This document shows positions 34,548 to 44,576 of a DNA stretch of 49,916 nt, piece after piece. Both the position numbers and the translations under genes were made by a program. The notes beneath the pieces are model-generated. The model was not told the DNA's origin. It saw only the letters and a list, made by a program, of their open reading frames with translations, and did not search any database. This DNA is from an uncultured Eubacteriales bacterium (GTDB lineage Bacteria; Bacillota; Clostridia; Oscillospirales; Acutalibacteraceae): the NCBI GenBank assembly GCA_949422855.1, contig CASPLG010000010.1, forward strand, positions 1-49,916, in the 5' to 3' direction. The stretch's first letter is position 1. Each line of letters opens with the position of its first letter.

Positions 34548-36017
34548 ATGAAGTTTAAAAAGGGCACTATAAAACATATACATGATTTGCTGGTATCAAA
34601 GCAAATCTCTTGCTGTGAATTAACCAAAAAATACTTTTCTGCAATTGAGAAAAGCGAACTAAATGCTTATGTCAATCTTTGCAGAAATAGTGCGTTAGAG
34701 CTAGCTGAACAAATAGATAAAAAAATATCTGAAGGTACTGAAATCTCAATGCTGGAAGGCATCCCGATGCTTTTAAAAGACAACATCTCAACGAACGGGA
34801 TAGAAACGACTTGTTGTTCCAATATATTAAAGGGCTATGTCCCTATATATGATGCCACAGTATGGAGCTTATTAAAACGTGAAAACTCGGTTCTGCTGGG
34901 AAAAGGCAATATGGATGAGTTTGCAATGGGGTCTACATGTGAAACTTCTTGTTTTGGCGGGGCTAAGAATCCACACAATACAGCATATGTAGCCGGTGGG
35001 AGTTCCGGGGGAGTTGCGGCAGCCGTTGGAGGAAATATTGCTGTTTATGGTTTGGGTTCGGATACAGGAGGTTCAATTCGCCAGCCTGCCAGTTTTTGCG
35101 GCGTTGTAGGATTAAAGCCGACATATGGAGCGGTATCTCGTTATGGAGTTATTGCTTATGCATCGAGTTTTGACCAAGTAGGTCCAATAACAAAAACCGT
35201 TGAAGATGCCGCCATCGTTTTTGATGTGATATCGAGGCACGACTCAAAGGATTCCACGTCTAGCAACAAGGCAGGGGAAAATGCTACATTATCGGGTATA
35301 AATAATTCAATAGAGGGAATAAAGATAGGAATACCAAAGGAGTACTTTGACGGGGTGGAGAGTGAAATACACAAAGCTATTGGTGATGCTGTCGATGTTT
35401 ATAAATCACTTGGTGCACAGGTTGAGTATTTTAATCTACCGGAACTTAAATATGCTCTCCCTGTTTATTACATTCTGGCATGTGCAGAGGCTTCTTCAAA
35501 TCTAGGAAGATATGATGGCATACGTTACGGATATAAGGCGGAAAAATACCATGATATAAACGATATGATTTGCAAAACAAGAGCAGAAGGATTTGGTAAG
35601 GAAGTAAAAAGAAGAATTATGCTTGGTACTTATGTATTGAGTGCGGGGTACTATGATGCCTATTATAAAAAAGCACAAAATCTTAGAGGGAAAATTATTG
35701 AAGCGTTCAAGACGGCATTTAAGCGTTTTGATGCTATATTAGCCCCAACGGCTGCGACAACAGCTTTTAGGTCAGCGGCTAATTTGAGTCCGGTTGAAAT
35801 GTATCTTACTGATATTTACACAGTACCTGTCAATATTGCCGGACTCCCCGCAATTTCTATCCCTTGTGCAGTCCATTCAAATGGGCTTCCCATAGGGATG
35901 CAGCTTATAGGAGATAGTTTTAGTGAAGGCAAGCTTTTAAATATTGCAAATTTATATGAGTCAGAAACAGAAGGTCGGTTTTTGAGCAAAATTGGTGATA
36001 TGGGGGTAAGGATATGA
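34548..36017 (+). CDS. gatA: Aspartyl/glutamyl-tRNA amidotransferase subunit A
   Basis: Amidase-signature glutaminase of 489 residues that releases ammonia for transamidation of Asp-tRNA-Asn and Glu-tRNA-Gln. The Ser-cis-Ser-Lys triad is visible as Lys77 (LLKDNIS), Ser152 (GGSSGG) and Ser176 (SDTGGSIRQPA), at nearly the same positions as in the Staphylococcus enzyme. ATG 34548 follows GAAGAGGGG; an in-frame GTG at 34530 has no ribosome site. The 3' end overlaps gatB by 4 nt (ATGA), indicating coupled translation. Confidence 0.97.
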   Translation: MKFKKGTIKHIHDLLVSKQISCCELTKKYFSAIEKSELNAYVNLCRNSALELAEQIDKKISEGTEISMLEGIPMLLKDNISTNGIETTCCSNILKGYVPIYDATVWSLLKRENSVLLGKGNMDEFAMGSTCETSCFGGAKNPHNTAYVAGGSSGGVAAAVGGNIAVYGLGSDTGGSIRQPASFCGVVGLKPTYGAVSRYGVIAYASSFDQVGPITKTVEDAAIVFDVISRHDSKDSTSSNKAGENATLSGINNSIEGIKIGIPKEYFDGVESEIHKAIGDAVDVYKSLGAQVEYFNLPELKYALPVYYILACAEASSNLGRYDGIRYGYKAEKYHDINDMICKTRAEGFGKEVKRRIMLGTYVLSAGYYDAYYKKAQNLRGKIIEAFKTAFKRFDAILAPTAATTAFRSAANLSPVEMYLTDIYTVPVNIAGLPAISIPCAVHSNGLPIGMQLIGDSFSEGKLLNIANLYESETEGRFLSKIGDMGVRI

Positions 36018-37432
36018 AATATGAATTGGTATGCGGACTGGAAACTCATGTGGAACTTTCGTCAAAAAGTAAAATTTTTTGCAGCTGCCGCACGGATTTC
36101 GGAGCGGAACCCAACACCCATTGCTGTCCTGTGTGCATCGGATTGCCAGGAACGCTGCCGACACTTAATGCAGAGGTTGTGAATCTTGCGATTAAAGCAG
36201 GGCTTGCTGTAAACTGCGAAATAAATACTGTATCTAAAATGGACAGGAAAAATTATGTATATCCGGATTTGCCAAAGGCATATCAGATATCACAATATGA
36301 TTTACCTTTATGTAAAAATGGATATATAGAGCTTGGTAGCGGAAGAAAAATAAGAATTGAAAGAATTCATATTGAAGAAGATGCCGGAAAGCTCGTCCAT
36401 AAAGGTGGGGATATCTATATAGATTACAACAGAGGTGGAGTGCCTCTCATAGAGATTGTCACGGCACCGGATATACGTAGCTCAAATGAGGCAAAAGAGT
36501 ATTTGGAAAAGCTTCAGTTAATTATGAGGTATATTGGCGTTTCTGATTGCAAAATGCAGGAGGGTTCAATGAGATGTGATGTCAATGTCTCAGTACGTCC
36601 CGAAAATAGTAATGTACTTGGAACACGTACAGAAATAAAAAATATGAACTCACTGTCATTTATAGTCAAAGCCATAGAGTTTGAACAAAAAAGGCAATCT
36701 CAAATAATTGAAAAAGGACAAAATGTTGTTCAAGAAACATTAAGATATAACGAAGAACTTAATTTTACTGAAAGTATGCGAAGCAAAGAAGATGCACAAG
36801 ATTATAGATATTTCCGAGAACCGGATTTGGTAACTATATCCACAAGCCGAGAAAAAATTGAAGCTATCAAAAGCAGTTTACCAAGACTTCCGGATGTAAG
36901 ATTGAAGTTTTACGTGGAGACACTAAAAATTCCCGAGAAGGATGCAAAGCTTATAGTAAAGTATAAAAATGCAGCTGATTTTTTCGAAGATTCAATAAAG
37001 GGAGTAAAAAACGCTAAAATAGTATCGAATTTTATTATTGGGCAAATGTTCAGTAAGTTAGAAACAGAGGATGATAAAGAAAGGTTTAATACATCTTTGA
37101 CATCTGAGAGTATGAATGAACTGTCTAAACTAGTGGATAGTGGCAAGATAAATATGAACCTGGCCAAATCTGCATTAAATAAAATGCTTGAGACCGGCGA
37201 GGGTATTCATGAAGTTATTTCTAAGAAAGATCTCCAAGGAATAAATGATGAAGATTTAAAAAAGGTATGTGAAAAAATTGTAGATGAAAATTTAGAAGTT
37301 GTAAATGACTATAGGAATGGAAAAAACAAAGCGTTGCAGGCACTCATTGGCAAGGTCATGAGAGAAACAAGAGGTAAGGCAAATCCACAACAAACGGAAA
37401 AAAATCTTGTTAATATAATCTCCGATAATTGA
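36014..37432 (+). CDS. gatB: Aspartyl/glutamyl-tRNA amidotransferase subunit B
   Basis: Kinase-like subunit of 472 residues that activates the tRNA-bound Asp or Glu with ATP and receives ammonia from GatA. The N-terminal GLETHVELSSKSKIFCSC and CCPVCIGLPGTLPTLN hold the zinc ligands. YVYPDLPKAYQISQYDLPLC and EDAGKLVH belong to the catalytic core. The C-terminal 150 residues form the GatB/YqeY tail (ALNKMLETGEG, LIGKVMRETRGKANPQ). Its length and all segments are normal. Confidence 0.97.
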   Translation: MKYELVCGLETHVELSSKSKIFCSCRTDFGAEPNTHCCPVCIGLPGTLPTLNAEVVNLAIKAGLAVNCEINTVSKMDRKNYVYPDLPKAYQISQYDLPLCKNGYIELGSGRKIRIERIHIEEDAGKLVHKGGDIYIDYNRGGVPLIEIVTAPDIRSSNEAKEYLEKLQLIMRYIGVSDCKMQEGSMRCDVNVSVRPENSNVLGTRTEIKNMNSLSFIVKAIEFEQKRQSQIIEKGQNVVQETLRYNEELNFTESMRSKEDAQDYRYFREPDLVTISTSREKIEAIKSSLPRLPDVRLKFYVETLKIPEKDAKLIVKYKNAADFFEDSIKGVKNAKIVSNFIIGQMFSKLETEDDKERFNTSLTSESMNELSKLVDSGKINMNLAKSALNKMLETGEGIHEVISKKDLQGINDEDLKKVCEKIVDENLEVVNDYRNGKNKALQALIGKVMRETRGKANPQQTEKNLVNIISDN

Positions 37433-37463
37433 ACCATACAAAATATTCATTTTGTATGGTTGG
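37432..37463 (+). terminator. Hairpin after gatB
   Basis: A perfect 13-bp stem pairs AACCATACAAAAT (37432-37444) with ATTTTGTATGGTT (37449-37461) around a 4-nt loop, overlapping the last base of the gatB stop. It is followed by GGGGTGG instead of T, so termination may be partial. Confidence 0.6.
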
Positions 37464-37498
37464 GGTGGTGAAGAAAAATATCGCATAATAATCAAATA

Positions 37499-38032
37499 AT
37501 GGTTCTTTCTCAAAATATTGTTCTTTCGGTCATATCGTTACTGCTAGCATTTTGGGTAAAGATTCCCATAATACCTTCATTGCCATTTCTTAGACTTGAT
37601 ATATCTGACACTCCCATACTTATAGCTACAATGTTATCCGGATATTCTTCCGGAATTTCTATACTTTTTACTGTTTCAATTTTAAGATGTATGTTCTTTA
37701 GTTCTGCCGGATTTATGGGACTGATAGTAAGACTAACTTCTGTATTTCTTGTTTTGTCTGTTTACTACCTCCGAAAGCCCAATATAAATATTACATACAG
37801 GGTGTTTATGTCTGTTTTATGTGTGTTAATATGTATATGTATCAAGCTCCCGATAAATTATTTAGGATGGATATATGTATACGGTATGCCAAAAAAAATT
37901 ATTGCAAACCTTATGCTTTCTTGTATACTACCCTTTAACGCGTTGAAAATCGCACTTAATTATCTACTGGCAATTATTTTGTTTAAGCCTTTTAAGAGAT
38001 TATTTGCTAGAGTCTTTAGGACAGTGATATGA
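37499..38032 (+). CDS. ECF transporter S-component, RibU-like
   Basis: A 177-residue protein with about five to six membrane helices. The segment LPFLRLDISDTPILIATMLSGYSSG matches the conserved loop and helix of riboflavin-type S-components (RibU group); KLPINYLGWIYVYGMP is also similar. It would capture a vitamin and associate with the shared EcfAAT module, which is not in this window. No FMN riboswitch is visible in the 66-bp gap. No clear Shine-Dalgarno precedes the ATG. Its last 33 nt overlap the end of the convergent AI-2E family gene. Confidence 0.75.
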   Translation: MVLSQNIVLSVISLLLAFWVKIPIIPSLPFLRLDISDTPILIATMLSGYSSGISILFTVSILRCMFFSSAGFMGLIVRLTSVFLVLSVYYLRKPNINITYRVFMSVLCVLICICIKLPINYLGWIYVYGMPKKIIANLMLSCILPFNALKIALNYLLAIILFKPFKRLFARVFRTVI

Positions 38033-39112
38033 ATTTGTCACGTATTCAGAAATCATAGTGTAAATCACAGCAAAAACAGGTACACCGACTATCATGCCCG
38101 GTATTCCAAAAAGTCCCCCTCCGAGAATCACGCTGAACATAATCCATAGTCCCGATATACCAACAGTATTTCCCAGAATCTTTGGACCTATTATGTTACC
38201 GTCAATCTGTTGTAAAATAAGTATGAAAACCGTAAACCATATAGCTTTTAGCGGACTCACCACCAATAATATCAGTATGCACGGAACAGCCCCTATAAAA
38301 GGTCCAAAAAAAGGGATAATATTAGTTATTGCAACGATTACGCTTATAAGTAATGTATATGGAGTTTGCAAAATTGAAGTTCCTAAAAAACACAACATAC
38401 CTATTATTAGAGAATCTATAATTTTACCTATAAGGAACTTGCCGAATTTGACATGAGTAAGTCTGAGTACTTTTAACACACTCTCTGAGAATCTTGGTGG
38501 TATATATACGGAGATTAGCAGCTTTAGTTGGCATATAAGTTTATCTTTGCTTGCAATAAAGTAGAATGAAATTATTATTCCAATTATCCAGTTATATATA
38601 CCTATAGCGAAATTTTTTGTGAAATTAAACATATTAGAAAAGAATCCCTGGGCTGACCTCTCTAATAAACCCGGCAAGTTTTTAATTATAGTATCTAAAT
38701 AATTATACGTTAGCTGGTCAAGCTTTAGTTTTTTCTCTAGATTTTTTGCCATGCTGACGAAAGACTGAGTATATTGAGAAAAGTTATCCATGAACTGGAC
38801 TAAACTGCCATATATTCGAGGGATAATTGTGATAAATATAAATGCAAACACGCCAAATACAATTAAATATGACAAGACTATACAAACAAGATTTGCCGAT
38901 TTTTTATTGACAATATACTTTGAAACTTTTTCCTTTATAAATTCATATGGCCAATTTATAACATAGGCTATAATAAATCCATATACAAATGGCATTAGCA
39001 ACATCGTTATTTTAGAAAATATACCCATTATAACTGAAAAATTCATTATTAAACATAACATTAATAAAGTATATGTAATTAAAAATACATAGTTTTTAAC
39101 TCCCAACTCCAT
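38000..39112 (-). CDS. AI-2E family (PerM/YdiK-like) permease
   Basis: A 370-residue polytopic membrane protein of the PF01594 type. Several N-terminal helices are followed by a soluble loop (about 100-175) and a C-terminal helical bundle containing the family signature TNIIPFFGPFIGAVP and GNIIGPKILGNTVGISGLWI. Members have been linked to autoinducer-2 export or sodium/proton antiport; function here is unknown. The start at 39112 follows GGGGAG located just after the polC stop; an upstream TTG at 39199 lacks a ribosome site and would overlap polC. It is the last gene of the pyrH-to-polC operon and converges on the ECF gene with a 33-nt overlap. Confidence 0.88.
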   Translation of the reverse strand: MELGVKNYVFLITYTLLMLCLIMNFSVIMGIFSKITMLLMPFVYGFIIAYVINWPYEFIKEKVSKYIVNKKSANLVCIVLSYLIVFGVFAFIFITIIPRIYGSLVQFMDNFSQYTQSFVSMAKNLEKKLKLDQLTYNYLDTIIKNLPGLLERSAQGFFSNMFNFTKNFAIGIYNWIIGIIISFYFIASKDKLICQLKLLISVYIPPRFSESVLKVLRLTHVKFGKFLIGKIIDSLIIGMLCFLGTSILQTPYTLLISVIVAITNIIPFFGPFIGAVPCILILLVVSPLKAIWFTVFILILQQIDGNIIGPKILGNTVGISGLWIMFSVILGGGLFGIPGMIVGVPVFAVIYTMISEYVTNSYHCPKDSSK

Positions 39113-39131
39113 ATAGTAGTACTCCCCTATC

Positions 39132-42100
39132 CTAGAAAAAAGTGATTTGACTGCTTTCGGGCAACTCTTTAAAAACTCCTGCACTGCGAAGAGTTTCAAT
39201 AATAGCCTTACTGGATTTCGTCCTTATTTGAAATTCCTCTACAGATAAATATTTTCCATCTTTTTGGGATACCTGCAAATTTTTTGCAGCTGCCTGCCCT
39301 ACCCCTGAAATGGATGAAAAAGGCAGCCTCATTTTTCCATCCTCAATCAGAAATTTATATGCATCAGATTTATATATATCTACCGGTAATACCTCTATCC
39401 CCCTTGCGAGCATCTCATTTACTATCTGGAGTGTAGAATAAGACGCCAATTCTTTTGCGGTAGCCTCTCTCCCTTTGTTGATGATCTCATCCATATGTTT
39501 TTTTACAGCCTCTCTTCCCTGCATTACAATTACCCCATCAAAGTCCTCCCCACGCACAGTAAAATATGCTGCATAATATTCAAGCGGTCTGTGAACTTTA
39601 TACCAGCCGAGTCTGAGTGTGGATATCATATAGGCTGCGGCGTGAGCTTTAGGGAACATATATTTTATTTTCATACATGAGTCAATGTACCACTGCGGAA
39701 CTCCATGATTTTTCATTGTATCGATATGCTCTTGTGTCAGAAGTTTTTTAGCTTTCCCCTTTCTTACTATTTCCATAATCTGAAAGGCGGTTTTGGGTTC
39801 AACACCCTTATATATAAGAGTTGTCATAATACTGTCTCTTGTTCCTATAACATCAGAAATTGTGCAAACTCCCCTTTTTATTAAGTCCTGTGCATTTCCA
39901 AGCCATACATCCGTCCCGTGCGAAAGCCCTGAAATCTGCAATAAATCTGAAAATGTGTTGGGCTTAGACTCTATAAGCATCTGTCTTACAAAACTGGTTC
40001 CCACCTCGGGGAGAGAAAAAGTCCCTGTTTCAGAACCTATATCCTCCGGTTTCACTCCCAGTGCCTTTGTAGAGGTAAAGAGGGACATCACTTCACGGTC
40101 ACTCATGGATACATCCATAACCTTTATTCCGGTATAGTCCTCTAGATACCTGTAAATTGATGGAACATCATGACCAAGCTCGTCCAGTTTACAGATTGTA
40201 TCGTGTATAGAATGAAAATCAAAATGAGTAGTTATATTATCGGATTTTTGATCATTGGCAGGTCTTTGAACAGGGCAAAAGTCATATATTTCCATCCCCT
40301 TAGGGACTACCACCATGCCTCCCGGATGTTGCCCGGTAGTCCTTTTCACTCCTGTGCATCCCAGTGCAAGTCTGCTTTCCTCCGCTTTATGCAAAATAGT
40401 GCCGCTTTGCTCTGCGTATTTTTTTACAAACATCAGTCCTGTTTTTTCAGCGATAGTTCCTATAGTTCCGGCTTTAAAAACATTATCTTTTCCAAATAAG
40501 GTCTCAGTATACCTATGAGCACCACTTTGATATTCGCCGGAAAAATTAAGGTCTATATCAGGCGTTTTGTCTCCGTCAAAACCGAGGAAAGTTTCAAAAG
40601 GTATGTCATGCCCGTCTTGCAAGTATTTCTCCCCGCATTTAGGACAGTTTTTTTCGGGAAGGTCAAATCCGGAACCATAGCTTCCATCGGTAATAAACTC
40701 ACTATTTTTGCAATTGGGGCAAACGTAATGAGGACACAAAGGATTAACTTCTGAAATTCCAGACATAGTGGCCACAAACGAAGACCCTACAGACCCCCTG
40801 GAACCAACTAAATACCCGTGCTTCTCTGAATCGGATACTAATTTCTGTGCGGTCATGTACAAAACAGAAAACCCGTGCTTAATTATAGAGGAAAGTTCTC
40901 TATCAATTCTTTCATATACTATTTTAGGCAGAGGATCACCATATTTTTCCTTGGTTCTACGCCAGGTAATTTCAACCAAGTCCTCCTGAGCTCCATCAAT
41001 AAACGGCGGAAAAACTCCCGGAGGTATCGGCAAAATTTCCTCAGTCATGTCAGAAATCTTGCGACTGTTTTCCACAACAACCTCATACGCCTTTTCTTTG
41101 CCTAAGTATTCGAACTCTTTCAGCATCTCTTTCGTGGTTCTAAAATACAGCGGAGCTTGAAAATCCGCATCTTTATATCCCTGCCCTGCCATAAGTATTT
41201 TTCTGAAATCGGCGTCTTCCGGATTCATAAAGTGCACGTCACAAGTAGCAACTACAGGGATTCCTAATTCTTCTCCAAGTTTTGTTATCGTTCTATTGAA
41301 ATCCCTTAATTGCTCTTCGCTTGACACCATTGCCTCTCTAATCATAAACTGATTGTTGGCAATCGGTTGAATTTCCAAATAGTCGTAGAATCTAGCAATT
41401 TCCACTAAATCTTTCCATGGCCGCCCTGCAACGATAGCCCTGAATAGTTCTCCGGATTCGCAGGCACTTCCAATAATTAACCCTTCTCTGAATTTAACGA
41501 GTTGACTCTTGGGTATACGTGGTTTTTTATAAAAATAGTTCAGATGAGCCATGGAAATAAGTCTATATAAATTTTTTAGCCCCGCTTGGTTTTTAACTAA
41601 AATTATCTGATGATATGAGCCCCCCTTCTTACAGTCTGTATCTGCGAGGACAGTGTTTATTTCTTGAATAGTCTCTATTTTAATCATAGAAAGCAGTTCT
41701 ATAAAAATATAAGCCAATGCTTTAGCATCATCTGATGCCCTATGGTGATTAAATGCGGGTATTTTCAAATAATTTCCGACAGTATCTAACTTATAATTCT
41801 TAATGTTTTTTATCAAGGCTCTACACATTGGGACGGTGTCTATATAGCTAAAATTGTATTCTATGTTATTTCTGCCAAGTGCCGCTTTTATAAAAGATAC
41901 GTCGAACGGAGCATTGTGTGCAACCAACACAGGTGACTGCGAACAAAACCCGATAAATTTCTCAATAGCTTCTTTTTCTCTCGGGGCATCTGACACCATG
42001 TCATCAGTAATACCGGTAACCTGTGTTATTTTTTCCGGTATATGCACCTCAGGGTTAACAAACGTACAAAAGCTATCCACTATCTTCCTATTTTTTACCC

Positions 42101-43502
42101 TTATGGCGCCAATTTCGGTTATTCTATTATGCTTTGCACTAAGTCCGGTAGTTTCTATATCAAAACATATAAATTCTCCCTCAGGGGTATTTTGACTGTT
42201 TCCTTTTAGTATCGGAATCATATCATTTACAAAATATGATTCTACTCCATAAATAACCTTTATATTGCCACCGTTCTTTTTGATCTTTTTTGCTGTATTC
42301 ATAGCATCCGGAAAAGCCTGGACAACCCCGTGGTCCGTAATAGCAACAGCAGAGTGACCAAATTCATAAGCACGTTCTATAAGATCAGACACATGTGTTA
42401 TCCCGTCCATCGCCGACATAGATGTGTGCATATGCAGTTCTACACGTTTTTCCTCGGCATTATCAACTATCTTTACTTTATTTACTATATTTATGCCTCT
42501 GGGGCGTAAAACAATTTCCCTATCATATTTATCATACGAAACATCTCCTTTAACTACTACACATGTCCCCTTCTTTATACTCTCAAGATATTTACATTTT
42601 TCTTTGTTCTCAATAATTTTAAGCGTCATGGAACCCGTATAATCCGTTATATTTATAGAAAAAATATTTTTAGAGTTATCTTTTGTGGTTCTAACATCGA
42701 TATGAAACACTTCACCCCATATTGATACATTCCCAGACTGAATATTTACGTCTTTTATACGGCTCAGCGAAGAAGTTATTAAACCTCCAAGTATTGGTTT
42801 TGCCGAGGTTATATCAATACCGGGCAATGGATTATTTTTGTCTCTAATTTCGGTAAAAGCGATTTCTTTTGTGGTGGGTACGGTGTCTTCCGGCGTACTA
42901 TTCTTGATATTTTTCTGTACGCTATCCGAAATATCAGCAGACTGTTTATCCAAAGACCGTTTGATTAAAAGCTTTTGCGTTTCCTTTTTGCTTTTTATGT
43001 AATCAGCATCATTAGCATCTACATGAAGAACGCCTTTAAAATTTAAACTTACGCTTTCTCCACATTTACGATATATTTCCTTGATAATTTCCTGGTCTAT
43101 ATGTCTTGAAGTAATAAGATCATATCCTCCATGCTTTAAACATATATCTACAGTATTACCATCGAAAGTTAATTCTGAGTCTCTGAAAATCACCCTCATT
43201 GAGGCAGATGAACTGCAAATATTATCAATTATTTCCCAAATTACGTCTTTGCTAATATGTATATCACTTTCAATTTGCCCATACTCTATCTTAACATCTG
43301 CTAATTCCAACAGGCTTTTGGCCAACTCTCTTTCAATGTAACTTATTTTTTCAGTATGGTCCATCTCTAAATTTTGCAAATTAATTGTCATTCGCCGCTT
43401 TTTTTTATTCACAGTCAAACATCGTACATCGCTTAGCTCTATAAATCGAGGTATCTCGCAATCAACCAGATATTCACCAAAGATTTCACTGAACTTTCTC
43501 AC
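39132..43502 (-). CDS. polC: DNA polymerase III alpha subunit, Gram-positive PolC type
   Basis: Replicative polymerase of 1456 residues with built-in proofreading. In order: an N-terminal domain, an OB domain around 235-330, and the PHP domain beginning at VELHMHTSMSAMDG. The DEDD 3'-5' exonuclease (FICFDIETTGL, NAPFDVSF, HHRASDDA) is inserted into PHP. The polymerase core contains GSRGSVGSSFVATM and the palm aspartates in PDIDLNFSGEYQ. A cysteine cluster (CPNCKNSEF, CPKCGEKY) matches the PolC zinc site. The start is GTG 43502 behind GGGGGA. The order rseP-ispG-polC is common in Bacillota. Confidence 0.97.
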   Translation of the reverse strand: MRKFSEIFGEYLVDCEIPRFIELSDVRCLTVNKKKRRMTINLQNLEMDHTEKISYIERELAKSLLELADVKIEYGQIESDIHISKDVIWEIIDNICSSSASMRVIFRDSELTFDGNTVDICLKHGGYDLITSRHIDQEIIKEIYRKCGESVSLNFKGVLHVDANDADYIKSKKETQKLLIKRSLDKQSADISDSVQKNIKNSTPEDTVPTTKEIAFTEIRDKNNPLPGIDITSAKPILGGLITSSLSRIKDVNIQSGNVSIWGEVFHIDVRTTKDNSKNIFSINITDYTGSMTLKIIENKEKCKYLESIKKGTCVVVKGDVSYDKYDREIVLRPRGINIVNKVKIVDNAEEKRVELHMHTSMSAMDGITHVSDLIERAYEFGHSAVAITDHGVVQAFPDAMNTAKKIKKNGGNIKVIYGVESYFVNDMIPILKGNSQNTPEGEFICFDIETTGLSAKHNRITEIGAIRVKNRKIVDSFCTFVNPEVHIPEKITQVTGITDDMVSDAPREKEAIEKFIGFCSQSPVLVAHNAPFDVSFIKAALGRNNIEYNFSYIDTVPMCRALIKNIKNYKLDTVGNYLKIPAFNHHRASDDAKALAYIFIELLSMIKIETIQEINTVLADTDCKKGGSYHQIILVKNQAGLKNLYRLISMAHLNYFYKKPRIPKSQLVKFREGLIIGSACESGELFRAIVAGRPWKDLVEIARFYDYLEIQPIANNQFMIREAMVSSEEQLRDFNRTITKLGEELGIPVVATCDVHFMNPEDADFRKILMAGQGYKDADFQAPLYFRTTKEMLKEFEYLGKEKAYEVVVENSRKISDMTEEILPIPPGVFPPFIDGAQEDLVEITWRRTKEKYGDPLPKIVYERIDRELSSIIKHGFSVLYMTAQKLVSDSEKHGYLVGSRGSVGSSFVATMSGISEVNPLCPHYVCPNCKNSEFITDGSYGSGFDLPEKNCPKCGEKYLQDGHDIPFETFLGFDGDKTPDIDLNFSGEYQSGAHRYTETLFGKDNVFKAGTIGTIAEKTGLMFVKKYAEQSGTILHKAEESRLALGCTGVKRTTGQHPGGMVVVPKGMEIYDFCPVQRPANDQKSDNITTHFDFHSIHDTICKLDELGHDVPSIYRYLEDYTGIKVMDVSMSDREVMSLFTSTKALGVKPEDIGSETGTFSLPEVGTSFVRQMLIESKPNTFSDLLQISGLSHGTDVWLGNAQDLIKRGVCTISDVIGTRDSIMTTLIYKGVEPKTAFQIMEIVRKGKAKKLLTQEHIDTMKNHGVPQWYIDSCMKIKYMFPKAHAAAYMISTLRLGWYKVHRPLEYYAAYFTVRGEDFDGVIVMQGREAVKKHMDEIINKGREATAKELASYSTLQIVNEMLARGIEVLPVDIYKSDAYKFLIEDGKMRLPFSSISGVGQAAAKNLQVSQKDGKYLSVEEFQIRTKSSKAIIETLRSAGVFKELPESSQITFF

Positions 43503-43519
43503 TTGGATGTCCCCCGTTT

Positions 43520-44569
43520 TTACATCATGTTTACCTCTTCTACAAGCTCATTTATTAAATCGGCTTCAGGCACTCTTTTTACTTCTTTTCCCTTTTTAAA
43601 TATTATCCCCAATCCATCTCCCCCACACACGCCAATATCAGCATCGATTGCCTCTCCCGGGCCATTGACAACGCACCCCATGATGGCAATTTTTAGTTTT
43701 TTTCTGCACCCGATAAGCCTTTTTTCTGCCTCATTTGCAAGGTTTATTAAGTCAATCTTTGTACGCCCACAGGTAGGGCAAGACGTAAAGGTTACACCTT
43801 CATTATGTATATTCAGAGAAGAGAGCAAACTGATTCCTGTCTCTACCTCTTTAACGGGATCAGCTGTAAGAGAAACTCTTATAGTGTCCCCTATTCCATC
43901 CAAAAGTAAAGACCCAATTCCCGCTGCAGATTTCATAATTCCTGAATTTTCAGTGCCGGCCTCAGTAACTCCCACATGTAAAGGATAACTACATCTGCCT
44001 GCCAGTATCCTATATGCATCCACAGTTGTCTTTACGTCAGATGACTTTACAGATACAATTATCTTATCAAAATCAAACTTTTCCAACAGCGATATATTAT
44101 AAATTGCACTTTCGCACAAGGCCTCAGCAGTAGGAGCTCCATATTTAGATAGAATATTCTTCTCAAGAGAGCCGGAATTAACTCCTATCCTTATTGGGAC
44201 GTCTTTTTGACTGCAAATCTGCGATACAGCCTTTATTTTGTCCTGACTTCCGATGTTTCCCGGGTTTATTCGTACTTTGTCCGCCCCGGCAATAACAGAT
44301 TCTATAGCCAGCTTAAAATTGAAATGTATGTCTGCAACAACCGGCACATGTATATTCTCTTTCAAAGCATTTATAAGTCGTACAGATGCCATATTGGGGA
44401 TCGCTATTCTAATTATGTCGCATCCCGCAGCCTCGAGCTCTTTTGCCTGACAAATATTACCTTCGATATCTTCAGGGTTTCTATTTAACATGGACTGAAC
44501 CGATATTTTACTATCCCCACCAATATACAAATTGCCGACTTTAACTTTTTTGCAAATTCTTCTCTCCAA
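43520..44569 (-). CDS. ispG: 4-hydroxy-3-methylbut-2-enyl diphosphate synthase
   Basis: The iron-sulfur enzyme IspG (GcpE) of the MEP isoprenoid pathway, 349 residues. The TIM-barrel half holds VADIHFNFKLAI and RINPGNIG. The [4Fe-4S] ligands are Cys264 and Cys267 (CPTCGR) and Cys299, with Glu306 in CVVNGPGE. The start is TTG at 44569, with AAAGGGG about 10 bp upstream. Only 7 bp separate it from rseP and 17 bp from polC, so cotranscription is near certain. Confidence 0.95.
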   Translation of the reverse strand: MERRICKKVKVGNLYIGGDSKISVQSMLNRNPEDIEGNICQAKELEAAGCDIIRIAIPNMASVRLINALKENIHVPVVADIHFNFKLAIESVIAGADKVRINPGNIGSQDKIKAVSQICSQKDVPIRIGVNSGSLEKNILSKYGAPTAEALCESAIYNISLLEKFDFDKIIVSVKSSDVKTTVDAYRILAGRCSYPLHVGVTEAGTENSGIMKSAAGIGSLLLDGIGDTIRVSLTADPVKEVETGISLLSSLNIHNEGVTFTSCPTCGRTKIDLINLANEAEKRLIGCRKKLKIAIMGCVVNGPGEAIDADIGVCGGDGLGIIFKKGKEVKRVPEADLINELVEEVNMM

Positions 44570-44576
44570 AATAGTT

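Noticed and set aside
37433..37498. FMN riboswitch before the RibU-like gene
   Set aside because: The gap is only 66 bp and is largely filled by a simple 13-bp hairpin.
39113..39199. Longer AI-2E family protein starting inside polC at 39199
   Set aside because: The TTG has no ribosome site; GGGGAG lies before the ATG at 39112.
40170..43341. Open frames antisense to polC and elsewhere opposite large genes
   Set aside because: They are shadows of strongly conserved coding sequence, lack ribosome sites and show no recognisable protein features.
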